DNA from: Blastomonas aquatica
GTDB taxonomy: Bacteria > Pseudomonadota > Alphaproteobacteria > Sphingomonadales > Sphingomonadaceae
Direction of reading: 5' to 3'
Assembly (NCBI RefSeq): GCF_014639875.1
Contig: NZ_BMGD01000004.1
Coordinates: 186,001 to 250,000, forward strand
DNA: 64,000 nucleotides
The position numbers and the translations under genes were made by a program. The notes under the pieces are model-generated. The model was not told where the DNA came from. It did not search any database and saw nothing but the letters and a program-made list of their open reading frames with translations. How positions within the stretch are numbered: the first letter of the stretch is position 1; each line of letters begins with the position of its first letter. Positions 48,751 to 59,601 of the stretch are shown piece by piece.

Positions 48751-49323
48751 ATGCTGCAGAACCGAAAATCAGACCCCGCAAAGCTGGCGAGCGACATAGC
48801 GCAGTGGCTGGACCGCCCCTTGGTGCTGGTCGGGCTGATGGGTGTCGGCAAGTCGACGGTCGGCAGAAGGCTCGCAACGGATCTGGCGATCGACTTCATC
48901 GACGCCGACGAGGAAATCGAAGCCGCCGCGCAGATGAGCATATCCGAGATTTTCGAGCGCTTCGGCGAGTCTTACTTCCGCGATGGTGAGCGCCGGGTGA
49001 TCTCGCGGCTGATAGATGGCGTACCGCGTGTGATCGCGACAGGCGGCGGAGCGTTCATGAACGACGAGACCCGCGCGCTGATCTTGCAGGGCGCAATCGC
49101 GATCTGGCTCGATGCCGACATCGCGACATTGGTCGAGCGCGTCAGCCGTCGCAACACCCGACCCCTTCTGCGCGGCGGAAATCCCGGCGAAGTGCTGACC
49201 CAGCTCGCGAAGGTACGCAACCCTGTCTACGCGCAGGCGCAGATCCACGTGCGCAGCAAGGACGGACCGCACAATCGAACCGTATTGACGATATTGGAGG
49301 CACTCGCACGATGGCACGGCTGA
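48751..49323 (+). CDS. aroK: Shikimate kinase
   Basis: This 190-aa protein phosphorylates shikimate in the chorismate pathway. The P-loop is GLMGVGKSTVGRRLA. The shikimate-binding FIDADEEIE, an ATGGGAFMNDETRAL block and the LID Arg region (RRNTRPLLRGGNP) are all present. The start at 48751 (MLQNRKSDP) is chosen because it gives a normal N-terminus; the frame is open 116 codons further upstream as antisense of other genes. It overlaps aroB by 13 bp. Confidence 0.95.
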   Translation: MLQNRKSDPAKLASDIAQWLDRPLVLVGLMGVGKSTVGRRLATDLAIDFIDADEEIEAAAQMSISEIFERFGESYFRDGERRVISRLIDGVPRVIATGGGAFMNDETRALILQGAIAIWLDADIATLVERVSRRNTRPLLRGGNPGEVLTQLAKVRNPVYAQAQIHVRSKDGPHNRTVLTILEALARWHG

Positions 49324-50423
49324 ACATCGCGCTGGGCCAGCGCAGTTACGAGATCGCAGTGGAAGCCGGCGCGCTGGACGCGGTGGTGGAGCATATCGCA
49401 CCATGGGCCAAGCGCGGGCGCACGTTGTGGGTCAGCGACAGCAACGTCGCCACACGGCACTGGGCCATGATCGCCGCCCAACTCGAAGCGGCAGGCATCG
49501 CAGCGATTTTGCATATTGTCCCTGCCGGTGAAGCGAGCAAGAGCTGGGCAGAACTTGCACGCCTGACCGATTGGCTGTTGAGCGAAGGCATCGAGCGAAG
49601 CGACACCATTTTCGCGCTGGGCGGCGGCATGATCGGCGATCTGACCGGTTTTGCCGCATCAATCGTCAAGCGCGGGTGCGATTTCGTGCAGGTTCCAACG
49701 ACCCTGCTGGCGCAAGTCGACAGTTCAGTCGGTGGCAAGACCGCGATCAACACGGCTGCGGGCAAGAACCTGGTCGGCGCGTTTCACCAGCCACGCTTCG
49801 TGCTGATCGATCCGCAAGTTCTCTCCACCCTAGCCCCGCGCGAAATGCGGGCGGGCTATGCCGAAGTGGTCAAGTACGGATTGATCGACGACGCGCCCTT
49901 CTTCGCCTGGTGCGAGGCGAATGGTGTCGCCGTTTTGGCGGGCGACCCGGAAGCGCTCGATCATGCGATCGTCACCAGCGTCGCAGCCAAGGCGCGGATC
50001 GTGGGCGAAGACGAACGCGAAACCAGGGATCGCCGGGCATTGCTCAATCTGGGCCATACCTTTGGCCATGCGCTCGAGGCGGACACCGGGTTTGGTGAGC
50101 GGCTGCTGCATGGAGAAGCCGTCGGTGTCGGCATGGTGCTGGCGCTGCAGTATTCGGCGCGGCGCGGGCTGTGCGACACGCAAGATGCCGACCGGGTCGC
50201 GGCGCACTTCAGGGCATGCGCGATGCCCGTGACCTTGCAGGATGCAGGCGTCACCGCCGATGGCACCGCGCTGGTCGATCATATGCGCCACGACAAGAAG
50301 ATGACCGGAGGCACGCTTCCGTTCCTGCTTACGCGAGGGATCGGGCAGACCTTTGTCTGTCACGATGTCGATCTGGCCGATGTTGCCGACTTCCTCAACG
50401 AAATGCACGCCCGCGGAGCATAA
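49311..50423 (+). CDS. aroB: 3-Dehydroquinate synthase
   Basis: This 370-aa NAD+- and metal-dependent enzyme makes 3-dehydroquinate from DAHP. It shows GGGMIGDLTGFAASIVKRG, QVPTTLLAQVDSSVGGKTAI and NAAGKNLVGAFHQP. Zinc ligands are in GYAEVVKYGLI, NLGHTFGHALE and LLHGEAVGVGM. It is coupled to aroK by overlap. Confidence 0.96.
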   Translation: MARLNIALGQRSYEIAVEAGALDAVVEHIAPWAKRGRTLWVSDSNVATRHWAMIAAQLEAAGIAAILHIVPAGEASKSWAELARLTDWLLSEGIERSDTIFALGGGMIGDLTGFAASIVKRGCDFVQVPTTLLAQVDSSVGGKTAINTAAGKNLVGAFHQPRFVLIDPQVLSTLAPREMRAGYAEVVKYGLIDDAPFFAWCEANGVAVLAGDPEALDHAIVTSVAAKARIVGEDERETRDRRALLNLGHTFGHALEADTGFGERLLHGEAVGVGMVLALQYSARRGLCDTQDADRVAAHFRACAMPVTLQDAGVTADGTALVDHMRHDKKMTGGTLPFLLTRGIGQTFVCHDVDLADVADFLNEMHARGA

Positions 50424-50496
50424 ACATGCGGCTGCGTAAACTTTCTCTTTAGGACGATGCGTTAGCTTGATCGCATGGAAGTGTGCCGGACCGGAC

Positions 50497-51240
50497 ATGC
50501 CGCCACGAGATTGCGCCGGCAGCGGCGCAGATAAGGGAACCAGCGAATTGTCGTTCATCCAGCCCGGAGCCTTTGATCGCGCCCAGCCGGACGCAGCGCC
50601 TCCGCGTTCGCTGAATGCGGCGCTGGCTCAGGGTACGAGCGGTGAGCATGCGTTTGTCAGCAGGTTGCTCGACAAGGACAACGTTGCCCGCGCGATCGAC
50701 CTCGCCGATGCCGCGCACTATCTGTGCCTGATCCATGGTCGCTATCCGGGCTTGATCGATTACGCCGCGACCCGCAGCGCCGACCCGTATGTCGGAAAAT
50801 GGTTGTCGCGGGCCTGCGAGGCCTTTGTCGGCGAACGCGCGCTGCTGACACGGTTGACCGTGGCCGCCGGGCCGATCACCAGCACGCCGGGTCAAGACCG
50901 CTGTACATCTGCGATCATCAACTTGCGAGGCGCGCTCAATGCGCTGTCGCAGTCGGACCGGCAGGGCTGCGCATTGGGCGCTGCCTTTGCGCTGGTGCTC
51001 GACTGGATCGCGATCCGCGATGTCCTGGATCTGATCGGGGAACGCACCGGGCTTGATGGGCGTCGCTCTACGCTTCCTGCGGCAGACGAAACACGCCAGC
51101 TCGCCGCAGAACTGAGCATCAACGGTGCGATTGGCCGGGCCATCGGTTTTGGCGCATCCCAGATGTTGCTGCAGCATCGCCAGTTATGGGACATGCTGTG
51201 CGAACGCGCCGATTTGCGACGCGCGCAGGACGGGTTCTGA
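50497..51240 (+). CDS. Conserved protein of unknown function downstream of aroB
   Basis: This 247-aa helical soluble protein includes ALAQGTSGEHAFVSRLLDKD, LADAAHYLCLIHGRYPGLID and AAGPITSTPGQDRCTSAIIN. I do not recognise a domain with known function. The start is uncertain: ATG at 50497 is listed, a TTG at 50467 opens the frame, and a TTG at 50548 gives a more compact start (SFIQPGAF). It is in the same direction as aroB, after 73 bp. Confidence 0.75.
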   Translation: MPPRDCAGSGADKGTSELSFIQPGAFDRAQPDAAPPRSLNAALAQGTSGEHAFVSRLLDKDNVARAIDLADAAHYLCLIHGRYPGLIDYAATRSADPYVGKWLSRACEAFVGERALLTRLTVAAGPITSTPGQDRCTSAIINLRGALNALSQSDRQGCALGAAFALVLDWIAIRDVLDLIGERTGLDGRRSTLPAADETRQLAAELSINGAIGRAIGFGASQMLLQHRQLWDMLCERADLRRAQDGF

Positions 51241-51372
51241 CTCCGCCGACACCCTCAGCTCGAAACCGACGCATGACGGAAACGTAAACCCGGTGCTGTG
51301 TCGCCGCTTGCCAACTGCGCCCGCGCGCCCTATCGCTTAACCAACCAGTTAACAGCGGCAGGAAGGCCATTT

Positions 51373-52215
<843 letters not shown>

Positions 52216-52238
52216 CGCGGACCCGGGCTGGCAAGACC

Positions 52239-53639
52239 CTAGCGGATATAGGCCAGCTCGAAATTGCCCCAATACCGCCCCCGGATCCATAACGGCACGA
52301 AGATGTTGCGCAAGATGCGCACTTCGCCGGGGTGTGGCTCGAACCTGTAGACTGCGGCGTAGTATGAATCGTTCTTGTGGCTGATCGCCTCGGTCGTCGT
52401 TCGGTCAAGCACGATCATCCGGTTGCGGCAGTGCGCGGCATCGTGGATCTTGTCGCCTGTTGGTGCGTGCGATCGCTCAGAGATGTGCGTCGGCAGATAG
52501 CCATCGAGGTTGCTGATCACCGATCCGAAGGTCGTCTTGCCCGCGCCCCAGTATCGATCGAGCACAGGCCGAATCCGCGCATCGGCAAAGTCGTTGAAGC
52601 CGTTGTCGTACCGTACCAGTCCAGGCTCGTTGCGCGGCTGGTAATGGCGATCGAACACCTGGTGTGCGGTAATTGCCCCTGTCTGCAACCCTTGCTCGAT
52701 GATGTCGCAGACTTCCGCTGCGGTATTGACCGCGGTCTCGACATAAGGATTGTCGCGATGGGACAGGCCGGTGTGCACCAGCTGGTTGAACATCACATTG
52801 GATAGCGCTTCAAGCGCAGTCGTCTGGTGCAATGCGTCTTCGAGCTGGTCGCCGCATCCGGCGACATCACCCATGAACACGAAAAGGTTGTCGCACAGTT
52901 CGCCGGTGTTGGAGCGCACGCCGCTGCTCGATTCGGCGATGGCATCGGCCTTGCTGGCCACATCACGGACCATCTCACTGGCCTGCTGGATCGCGACATC
53001 GATCGTTTCAAAGTGTCGCTGTGCGCTGCGGCTCTGGGCGACGCCGCGTTCGACCTGCGCCATGAAATGCCCGGCCTCGATCCCCAGCGAATGCATCGTG
53101 CCCGAAATCTTGTCGGTGGCCTGACGTGTATCCTGCGCCAGCTTCTTCACCTCGGCGGCTACAACTGCGAAGGTGGCCCCCGCCGTCCCTGCACGCTCTG
53201 CTTCGATCGCAGCATTGAGCGCGAGCATGTTGGTCGAGCGGGCGATCGAATCGATTGTCTGGCTTGCGGTCACGACATCGGCCATGGCATTGGCGAAGCG
53301 CTTGACGTCATCGCCCAGGCCCTGGATCAGCGCAATCAGATCGTGAAGTTCGAGCGCGGACACCTGCATCGTGTCCGAACTTTCCGACAGGTTGCGATAT
53401 GCCGCCTGGCTGGTGCGGCGCGCGCTATCGGTGGCGAGGACCACCTGCTCCTGTTCATCCGCCAGGTTGCGGGCGATCTGCTCAAGATACGACCGCTTTT
53501 CACCGAGCAACGCCATGCGCTGCCGCACGGTCTCGACGATCCCGCCGACCTGACTCGATCCGATGACAGAATCGCCGCAGCTTTCGGCCATCTGCTGGAT
53601 GGCATCGCTTTCAGGTTTGATGATGCGATGCTCGTGCAT
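52239..53639 (-). CDS. Soluble methyl-accepting chemotaxis-like protein
   Basis: This 466-aa protein has no membrane helices. The first two-thirds is a coiled-coil MCP signalling domain with the hairpin-tip motif TIDSIARSTNMLALNAAIEA followed by ERAGTAGATFAVVAAEVKKLA. The last third is a globular region rich in aromatics (PVLDRYWGAGKTTFGSVISN, FVPLWIRGRYWGNFELAYI) that could be the sensor. This order is inverted compared with ordinary receptors. The start at 53639 (MHEHRIIKPESDAIQQ) is preferred over an upstream ATG. It lies between the MoxR and VWA genes on the opposite strand. Confidence 0.88.
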   Translation of the reverse strand: MHEHRIIKPESDAIQQMAESCGDSVIGSSQVGGIVETVRQRMALLGEKRSYLEQIARNLADEQEQVVLATDSARRTSQAAYRNLSESSDTMQVSALELHDLIALIQGLGDDVKRFANAMADVVTASQTIDSIARSTNMLALNAAIEAERAGTAGATFAVVAAEVKKLAQDTRQATDKISGTMHSLGIEAGHFMAQVERGVAQSRSAQRHFETIDVAIQQASEMVRDVASKADAIAESSSGVRSNTGELCDNLFVFMGDVAGCGDQLEDALHQTTALEALSNVMFNQLVHTGLSHRDNPYVETAVNTAAEVCDIIEQGLQTGAITAHQVFDRHYQPRNEPGLVRYDNGFNDFADARIRPVLDRYWGAGKTTFGSVISNLDGYLPTHISERSHAPTGDKIHDAAHCRNRMIVLDRTTTEAISHKNDSYYAAVYRFEPHPGEVRILRNIFVPLWIRGRYWGNFELAYIR

Positions 53640-53801
53640 GAAGACCCCGTTGGATGTGGTGACCCCGGTGTCTAGCCCAGCAGGGTTAACGGGCCGTAAA
53701 ACACGACCTTTTTCCCGCTTGGCACTTGCCAGAAGCAGCGGGCATCGGCATCGTGGTGGCTGACGCAAACGTAAAGCTGCAGATGTAAGGGCTCAGGACC
53801 G

Positions 53802-54989
53802 ATGTTCTTCTCATTCATGGACGAACTGCGCAGCGCAGGGATTTCAGTATCGCTCAAGGAGCACCTGATCCTGCTTGAGGCGCTCCACAGCGAGGTGATC
53901 GATCGGACGCCCGAGGAGTTCTATTATCTCTCTCGCGCCACTTTGGTGAAGGACGAGGGCCTGCTCGACAGGTTCGACCAGGTGTTCGCCAAGGTGTTCA
54001 AAGGCCTCGAGATGACCTTTCAGGGCAACGACACAGCCGAAATTCCCGAGGACTGGCTGAAAGCCGTGGCCGAGAAGTTCCTGTCCGATGAAGAGATGGA
54101 AAAGATCAAGGCGCTGGGATCCTGGGACGAGATCATGGAGACGCTCAAGAAGCGGCTCGAAGAACAGGAAAAACGCCACCAGGGCGGCAACAAGTGGATC
54201 GGCACCGGCGGAACAAGCCCGTTCGGCAATTCGGGCTACAACCCCGAAGGCGTGCGCATCGGCGGCGAGAGCAAGCACAAGCGCGCGGTCAAAGTGTGGG
54301 AAAAGCGCGAGTTCCAGAACCTCGACGACACCCGGCAGCTGGGCACCCGCAACATCAAGGTCGCACTTCGCCGGCTGCGCCGGTTCGCGCGCGAAGGTTC
54401 GGCCGACGAGCTCGATATCGACGGCACCATCGATGGCACCGCGCGCCAGGGCTGGCTCGATATCCGCATGAGGCCCGAGCGGCACAATGCAGTCAAGCTG
54501 CTGCTGTTTCTCGATGTCGGCGGATCGATGGACCCGTTCATCAAGCTGTGCGAGGAACTGTTTTCGGCAGCGAAGACCGAGTTCAAGAACCTCGAATTCT
54601 TCTATTTCCACAACTGCCTATACGAGGGCGTTTGGAAGGACAATCGCCGCCGCTTTACCGAGCGTACCAACACCTGGGATATCCTGCACAAATACGGGCA
54701 TGACCATAAGGTGATCTTCGTCGGCGATGCCTCGATGAGCCCTTATGAAATCAGCCATCCAGGTGGATCGGTCGAGCATTTCAACGACGAGGCGGGCGCG
54801 GTGTGGATGCAACGCGTGGTCAACACCTATCCGGCGGCAGCCTGGCTCAACCCGGTGCCCGAAGCGCAATGGGGCTATTCGCAATCGGTACGGATGATCA
54901 AGGACCTGATGAACGACCGGATGTATGCCCTGACACTCGAAGGTCTCGACGATGCGATGCGCGAACTGGTGCGCAAGCACGGGCACTGA
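53802..54989 (+). CDS. CoxE-like von Willebrand factor A domain protein
   Basis: This 395-aa protein has a helical N-terminal part with a charged coiled coil (about 95-128), a Gly-rich linker, and a VWA domain whose MIDAS motif is DVGGS (238-242), in place of DxSxS. It also has HKVIFVGDASMSPYEI and a conserved ERTNTWD block. CoxE/VWA proteins work with MoxR ATPases; the MoxR gene is nearby. It is convergent with the proline iminopeptidase gene. Confidence 0.9.
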   Translation: MFFSFMDELRSAGISVSLKEHLILLEALHSEVIDRTPEEFYYLSRATLVKDEGLLDRFDQVFAKVFKGLEMTFQGNDTAEIPEDWLKAVAEKFLSDEEMEKIKALGSWDEIMETLKKRLEEQEKRHQGGNKWIGTGGTSPFGNSGYNPEGVRIGGESKHKRAVKVWEKREFQNLDDTRQLGTRNIKVALRRLRRFAREGSADELDIDGTIDGTARQGWLDIRMRPERHNAVKLLLFLDVGGSMDPFIKLCEELFSAAKTEFKNLEFFYFHNCLYEGVWKDNRRRFTERTNTWDILHKYGHDHKVIFVGDASMSPYEISHPGGSVEHFNDEAGAVWMQRVVNTYPAAAWLNPVPEAQWGYSQSVRMIKDLMNDRMYALTLEGLDDAMRELVRKHGH

Positions 54990-55014
54990 TCGCCGACGCG
55001 AACCCGCTGAACCG

Positions 55015-56323
<1,309 letters not shown>

Positions 56324-56422
56324 GATATCCTCCCCTAGATTTGTGGGGTGCGGTTACCACAATCGTCAGCCTGACGGGAAGCGGATTTGCAGTCGCCGCG
56401 CATCAATTTGCCGCGCAGCATT

Positions 56423-57715
56423 TCAGCGCACACGGACCCCGCCCTGGACCACCGCATCGATGCCTTCGAGCTCGCGCACATCGGCCAGCGGATCGCCATC
56501 GACCGCGATGATATCGGCATAGCGGCCCACCGCGATGCTGCCGACATCCTGCGTCCTGCCCAAAGCCTCGGCGGCGTTGATCGTGGCCGCGCGGATCGCC
56601 TCGATCGGGGTCATGCCATAGTCGACCATCACCTTGAACTGCCCGCCAACGGTGTTGTGCGGCATCACGCCTGCATCGCTGCCGAACACCATCCGCACGC
56701 CCGCCTTGTGCGCCTTGCGGAAGTTGTCGCGCTGGATCTGCGCGACTTCGCGGTCCTTGCGCAGATTGTCCTCCATCACGCCGTTCTTCGCACCTTCGGA
56801 CTGGGTGTAATCGGTGTTGAAGATGTCCATCGAGAACCACACCGGCTGCTTGCGCTCGGCCGCCAGACGAATGCCCTCGTCGTCGACCAGGCTGGCATGC
56901 TCGATGGTGTCGATCCCGGCGCGGATCGCCGCCTTGATCCCGGCCCCACCATGCGCGTGCGCCGCGACCTTGAGGCCCCATTGATGCGCCTCGTCGGCGA
57001 TCGCGCGCAGTTCCTCTTCGGAAAGCTGCTGCTGGCCGGGCTCGGTGTTGCGCGAGAAGACGCCGCCGGTGGCACAGACCTTGATGACTTCCGCGCCGTA
57101 TTTGCGCTGCTCGCGCACCTTCTGGCGCAGTTCGGTCGGGCCATCGCCCACCGCAGGGGATTTCGCCCCGAATGAGGGCGGAAGATAGGTCTGGTCGCAA
57201 TGGCCGCCGGTCGCGCCGATCGAGTGCGCGGCGGGAACGATCCGCGGGCCGGTCGCCCAGCCTTCGGCGATCGCCTGCTTCAGCGCGACATCGTTATAGC
57301 CTTCCGAGCCAACATTGCGCACCGTGGTGAACCCGGCGTCGAGCATCGCACGCGCGTTCGACGCGGCGACGAAGCTCCAGAAGCGGTCGGTGAACTGCAG
57401 GCTGTTGTAGCCGCCATAGGTTGGCGAGCTGTCGAGATGGACGTGCATGTCGATCAGCCCCGGAAGCAGCGTCTTGCCCGCCAGGTCGATATGCGTGACG
57501 TCATCGCCCCAGCGCACCGTGCGCGCATCGGAGATCGAGGTGATGCGGCCGTTCTCGGTGAAGATCGCGGGGAATTCGGTGACCTTGCCGGTGGCGACGT
57601 CGATCATCTTCGCTGCCGTGATCACGGTGCGGGTTGGCGTTTCCTGCGCCGAGGCAGACACCGTGAGGGCAGACGCGGCGAGCGCTGCCGAGATCAAACG
57701 TAGAAAGATTTTCAT
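56423..57715 (-). CDS. Exported amidohydrolase-family protein
   Basis: This 430-aa protein has a signal peptide (1-23, ending ASA). Its TIM-barrel metal site shows HVH (91-93), a Lys in EVIKVCATGG (the carbamylated-Lys position), His residues in VAAHAHGGAGIKAAIRAGID and TIEHASLVDDEG, and Asp in VFGSDAGVMPHNT. It is similar to imidazolonepropionase-related and Xaa-Pro/peptide amidohydrolases of the periplasm. The substrate is unknown. Confidence 0.9.
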   Translation of the reverse strand: MKIFLRLISAALAASALTVSASAQETPTRTVITAAKMIDVATGKVTEFPAIFTENGRITSISDARTVRWGDDVTHIDLAGKTLLPGLIDMHVHLDSSPTYGGYNSLQFTDRFWSFVAASNARAMLDAGFTTVRNVGSEGYNDVALKQAIAEGWATGPRIVPAAHSIGATGGHCDQTYLPPSFGAKSPAVGDGPTELRQKVREQRKYGAEVIKVCATGGVFSRNTEPGQQQLSEEELRAIADEAHQWGLKVAAHAHGGAGIKAAIRAGIDTIEHASLVDDEGIRLAAERKQPVWFSMDIFNTDYTQSEGAKNGVMEDNLRKDREVAQIQRDNFRKAHKAGVRMVFGSDAGVMPHNTVGGQFKVMVDYGMTPIEAIRAATINAAEALGRTQDVGSIAVGRYADIIAVDGDPLADVRELEGIDAVVQGGVRVR

Positions 57716-57861
57716 GATGTTCCCCTGTCCGGCGACCCCGGATTATTCGCCGCCAACGATTACAGCGACATGCGCGCCAGGCAAGCGAAACCGGCTGGCA
57801 TGCTGCGACCCCTAATAATTTGGGGTGGGCGCGGGCCTCGGCTCGGCCTAGCATCGCAGCC

Positions 57862-58653
57862 ATGGCAACATCGATGACCGACGGCCTGCTGGCCCTGACC
57901 GAGAAGGAAAAGCAGACGCTGCGGCTGATCGTGTGCGGGCACGACGCCAAGTCGATCGCGCGCACGCTCGACCTTTCGGTGCACACGATCAACGAGCGGC
58001 TGCGCGATGCGCGGCGCAAGATGGCGGTCTCGAGCAGCCGCGAGGCGGCGCGGATGCTGCTCGAGGCGGAGGGCGGAAGAGTAACCCCCCAATATGTTGG
58101 GGACAGCCCAATCGGGGATGATGTTCTTGGCTCCACCGCCGATCAGGAGACGGCGTCGACCCCCGGCGCGGAGCGAAACCGCTCCCTGATCCTGACAGGA
58201 GTTCTTATGACCCTCGCCCTCGGCCTGCTGGCCCTCACCACCCTGCCGTTCACCAATACGGCCCCCACAACCGTGACCCCTGCCCCGACCCAGGTCGCGT
58301 TTCAGGATGCCGAGACCGACCCGGTGAACCCCGAAGTCGTCAACGCCGCCCGCGCCTTCCTGACGATGATCGAACAGAAACGCTGGGAAGACAGCTACGC
58401 CGCCACCGGCACGTCCTTCCGCAAGCTCAACACGCTGCAGGTCTGGGCGCAAGTATCCGAAGAGGTCCACGCCCGCTACGGCAGCACCGTCTCGCGCACC
58501 CTGCTCAGCCAGCAAAACCTCCCAGCCCCGCCCGCAGGCTACGAAGTCGTCAAGTTCCGCACGGTCTATGCGAACAAGCAGCAGGCGGTGGAAACGGTGA
58601 CGCTCGACCGCGAGGATGGCAAGTGGGTCGTGGTGGGGGTTACGGTGGGGTGA
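57862..58653 (+). CDS. LuxR-type HTH protein fused to membrane anchor and DUF4019
   Basis: This 263-aa protein has three parts. The N-terminal LuxR HTH is LTEKEKQTLRLIVCGHDAKS continuing IARTLDLSVHTINERLRDAR. One membrane helix follows (LILTGVLMTLALGLLALTTL). The extracytoplasmic DUF4019 domain contains VNAARAFLTMIEQKRWEDSY .. FRKLNTLQVWAQVSEEV. The layout implies a membrane-bound transcription regulator that senses something in the periplasm. The start at 57862 (MATSMTDG) is chosen over an ATG 42 bp upstream. It is divergent from the amidohydrolase gene. Confidence 0.85.
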   Translation: MATSMTDGLLALTEKEKQTLRLIVCGHDAKSIARTLDLSVHTINERLRDARRKMAVSSSREAARMLLEAEGGRVTPQYVGDSPIGDDVLGSTADQETASTPGAERNRSLILTGVLMTLALGLLALTTLPFTNTAPTTVTPAPTQVAFQDAETDPVNPEVVNAARAFLTMIEQKRWEDSYAATGTSFRKLNTLQVWAQVSEEVHARYGSTVSRTLLSQQNLPAPPAGYEVVKFRTVYANKQQAVETVTLDREDGKWVVVGVTVG

Positions 58654-58828
58654 GGTGTTCAATAGGGCCGCGCACAGGGCGTGGTCGCTTCATCTGGTGC
58701 TTAAAGAACCTTGGTGAACCGGTCTCTAAACTGAGTATCTTATCCTTGAAACTCCTGCCGAATGGATGTTCGGTCGATGTTCCATTCATTGGTCACATTA
58801 TATATCTTGCCTCCACTGGAGGGCTTTG

Positions 58829-59536
58829 GTGACTAACGTGTACAGGCACAGCGATTGGCTCAAGTTTCGTAGCGAGGTGATTTCACTTCACGGCGGACGC
58901 TGCGCACGATGTGATCGTTCGACCCTAACTGACGGCGTGGTTTTGCAGGTACACCACAGCCACTACACAATCGGCCGAAAACCTTGGGAATACGGCCACA
59001 CTGAGTGCGAAGCTTTATGCAAAGGTTGTCATGCCGAAGAACATGGGATCATCATGCCGAAACGAGGTTGGACATTGATCGCCACCGACGATTTAGGCGA
59101 TTTAAGCGGCCAATGCGAACTATGCAGAACCGACCTGCGATACGTCTTTGCTGTCGAACACCCGAAATGGGGGGCTATGGCGGTCGGCACCGACTGCTGC
59201 GATAAACTCACCGTGAGCACTGAAGCCAGCGAATATCAGGAGCGTTACCTGAAGCTTGTCGAAAAGCGAAAACGGTTTGTCATTTCACCACTGTGGAAGA
59301 AAACCGAGGCGGGCTTTCATACCATCAAACGCGGCGGGATCGCGGCCTTCATATTCCCCAACAATAAAAATTTTCGTATTGGCTTTGATGGAGTGGCAGG
59401 CAAAGTGGATTACCAAACACTATTAGACGCGAAGATTGCGATCTTCGAATTTATCGAAACAGGCGAGGCGGCGGCATATTTGGAAAGGCGTCGAAAGAAG
59501 ATCAATGAACGCCTGCGACAGCAGCTGGGGTTGTAG
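58829..59536 (+). CDS. HNH-nuclease-like protein
   Basis: This 235-aa protein has a Zn-type HNH core: GGRCARCDRS, then VVLQVHHSHYTIG (putative catalytic HH), and CEALCKGCHAEEHG. A second Cys pair set (GQCELCRTD, GTDCCDKL) follows, and the C-terminal part is basic. The start is GTG with GGAGG 6 nt upstream. The GC content is visibly lower than in the neighbouring genes, as in acquired DNA. The role is probably DNA cutting, but active-site completeness cannot be judged. Confidence 0.8.
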   Translation: MTNVYRHSDWLKFRSEVISLHGGRCARCDRSTLTDGVVLQVHHSHYTIGRKPWEYGHTECEALCKGCHAEEHGIIMPKRGWTLIATDDLGDLSGQCELCRTDLRYVFAVEHPKWGAMAVGTDCCDKLTVSTEASEYQERYLKLVEKRKRFVISPLWKKTEAGFHTIKRGGIAAFIFPNNKNFRIGFDGVAGKVDYQTLLDAKIAIFEFIETGEAAAYLERRRKKINERLRQQLGL

Positions 59537-59601
59537 TCACGTTCCTTAATTTCTCTTCCCGACCTTTTAGCCGCCAATCGACGTCATCGAAACTCACCCC
59601 C

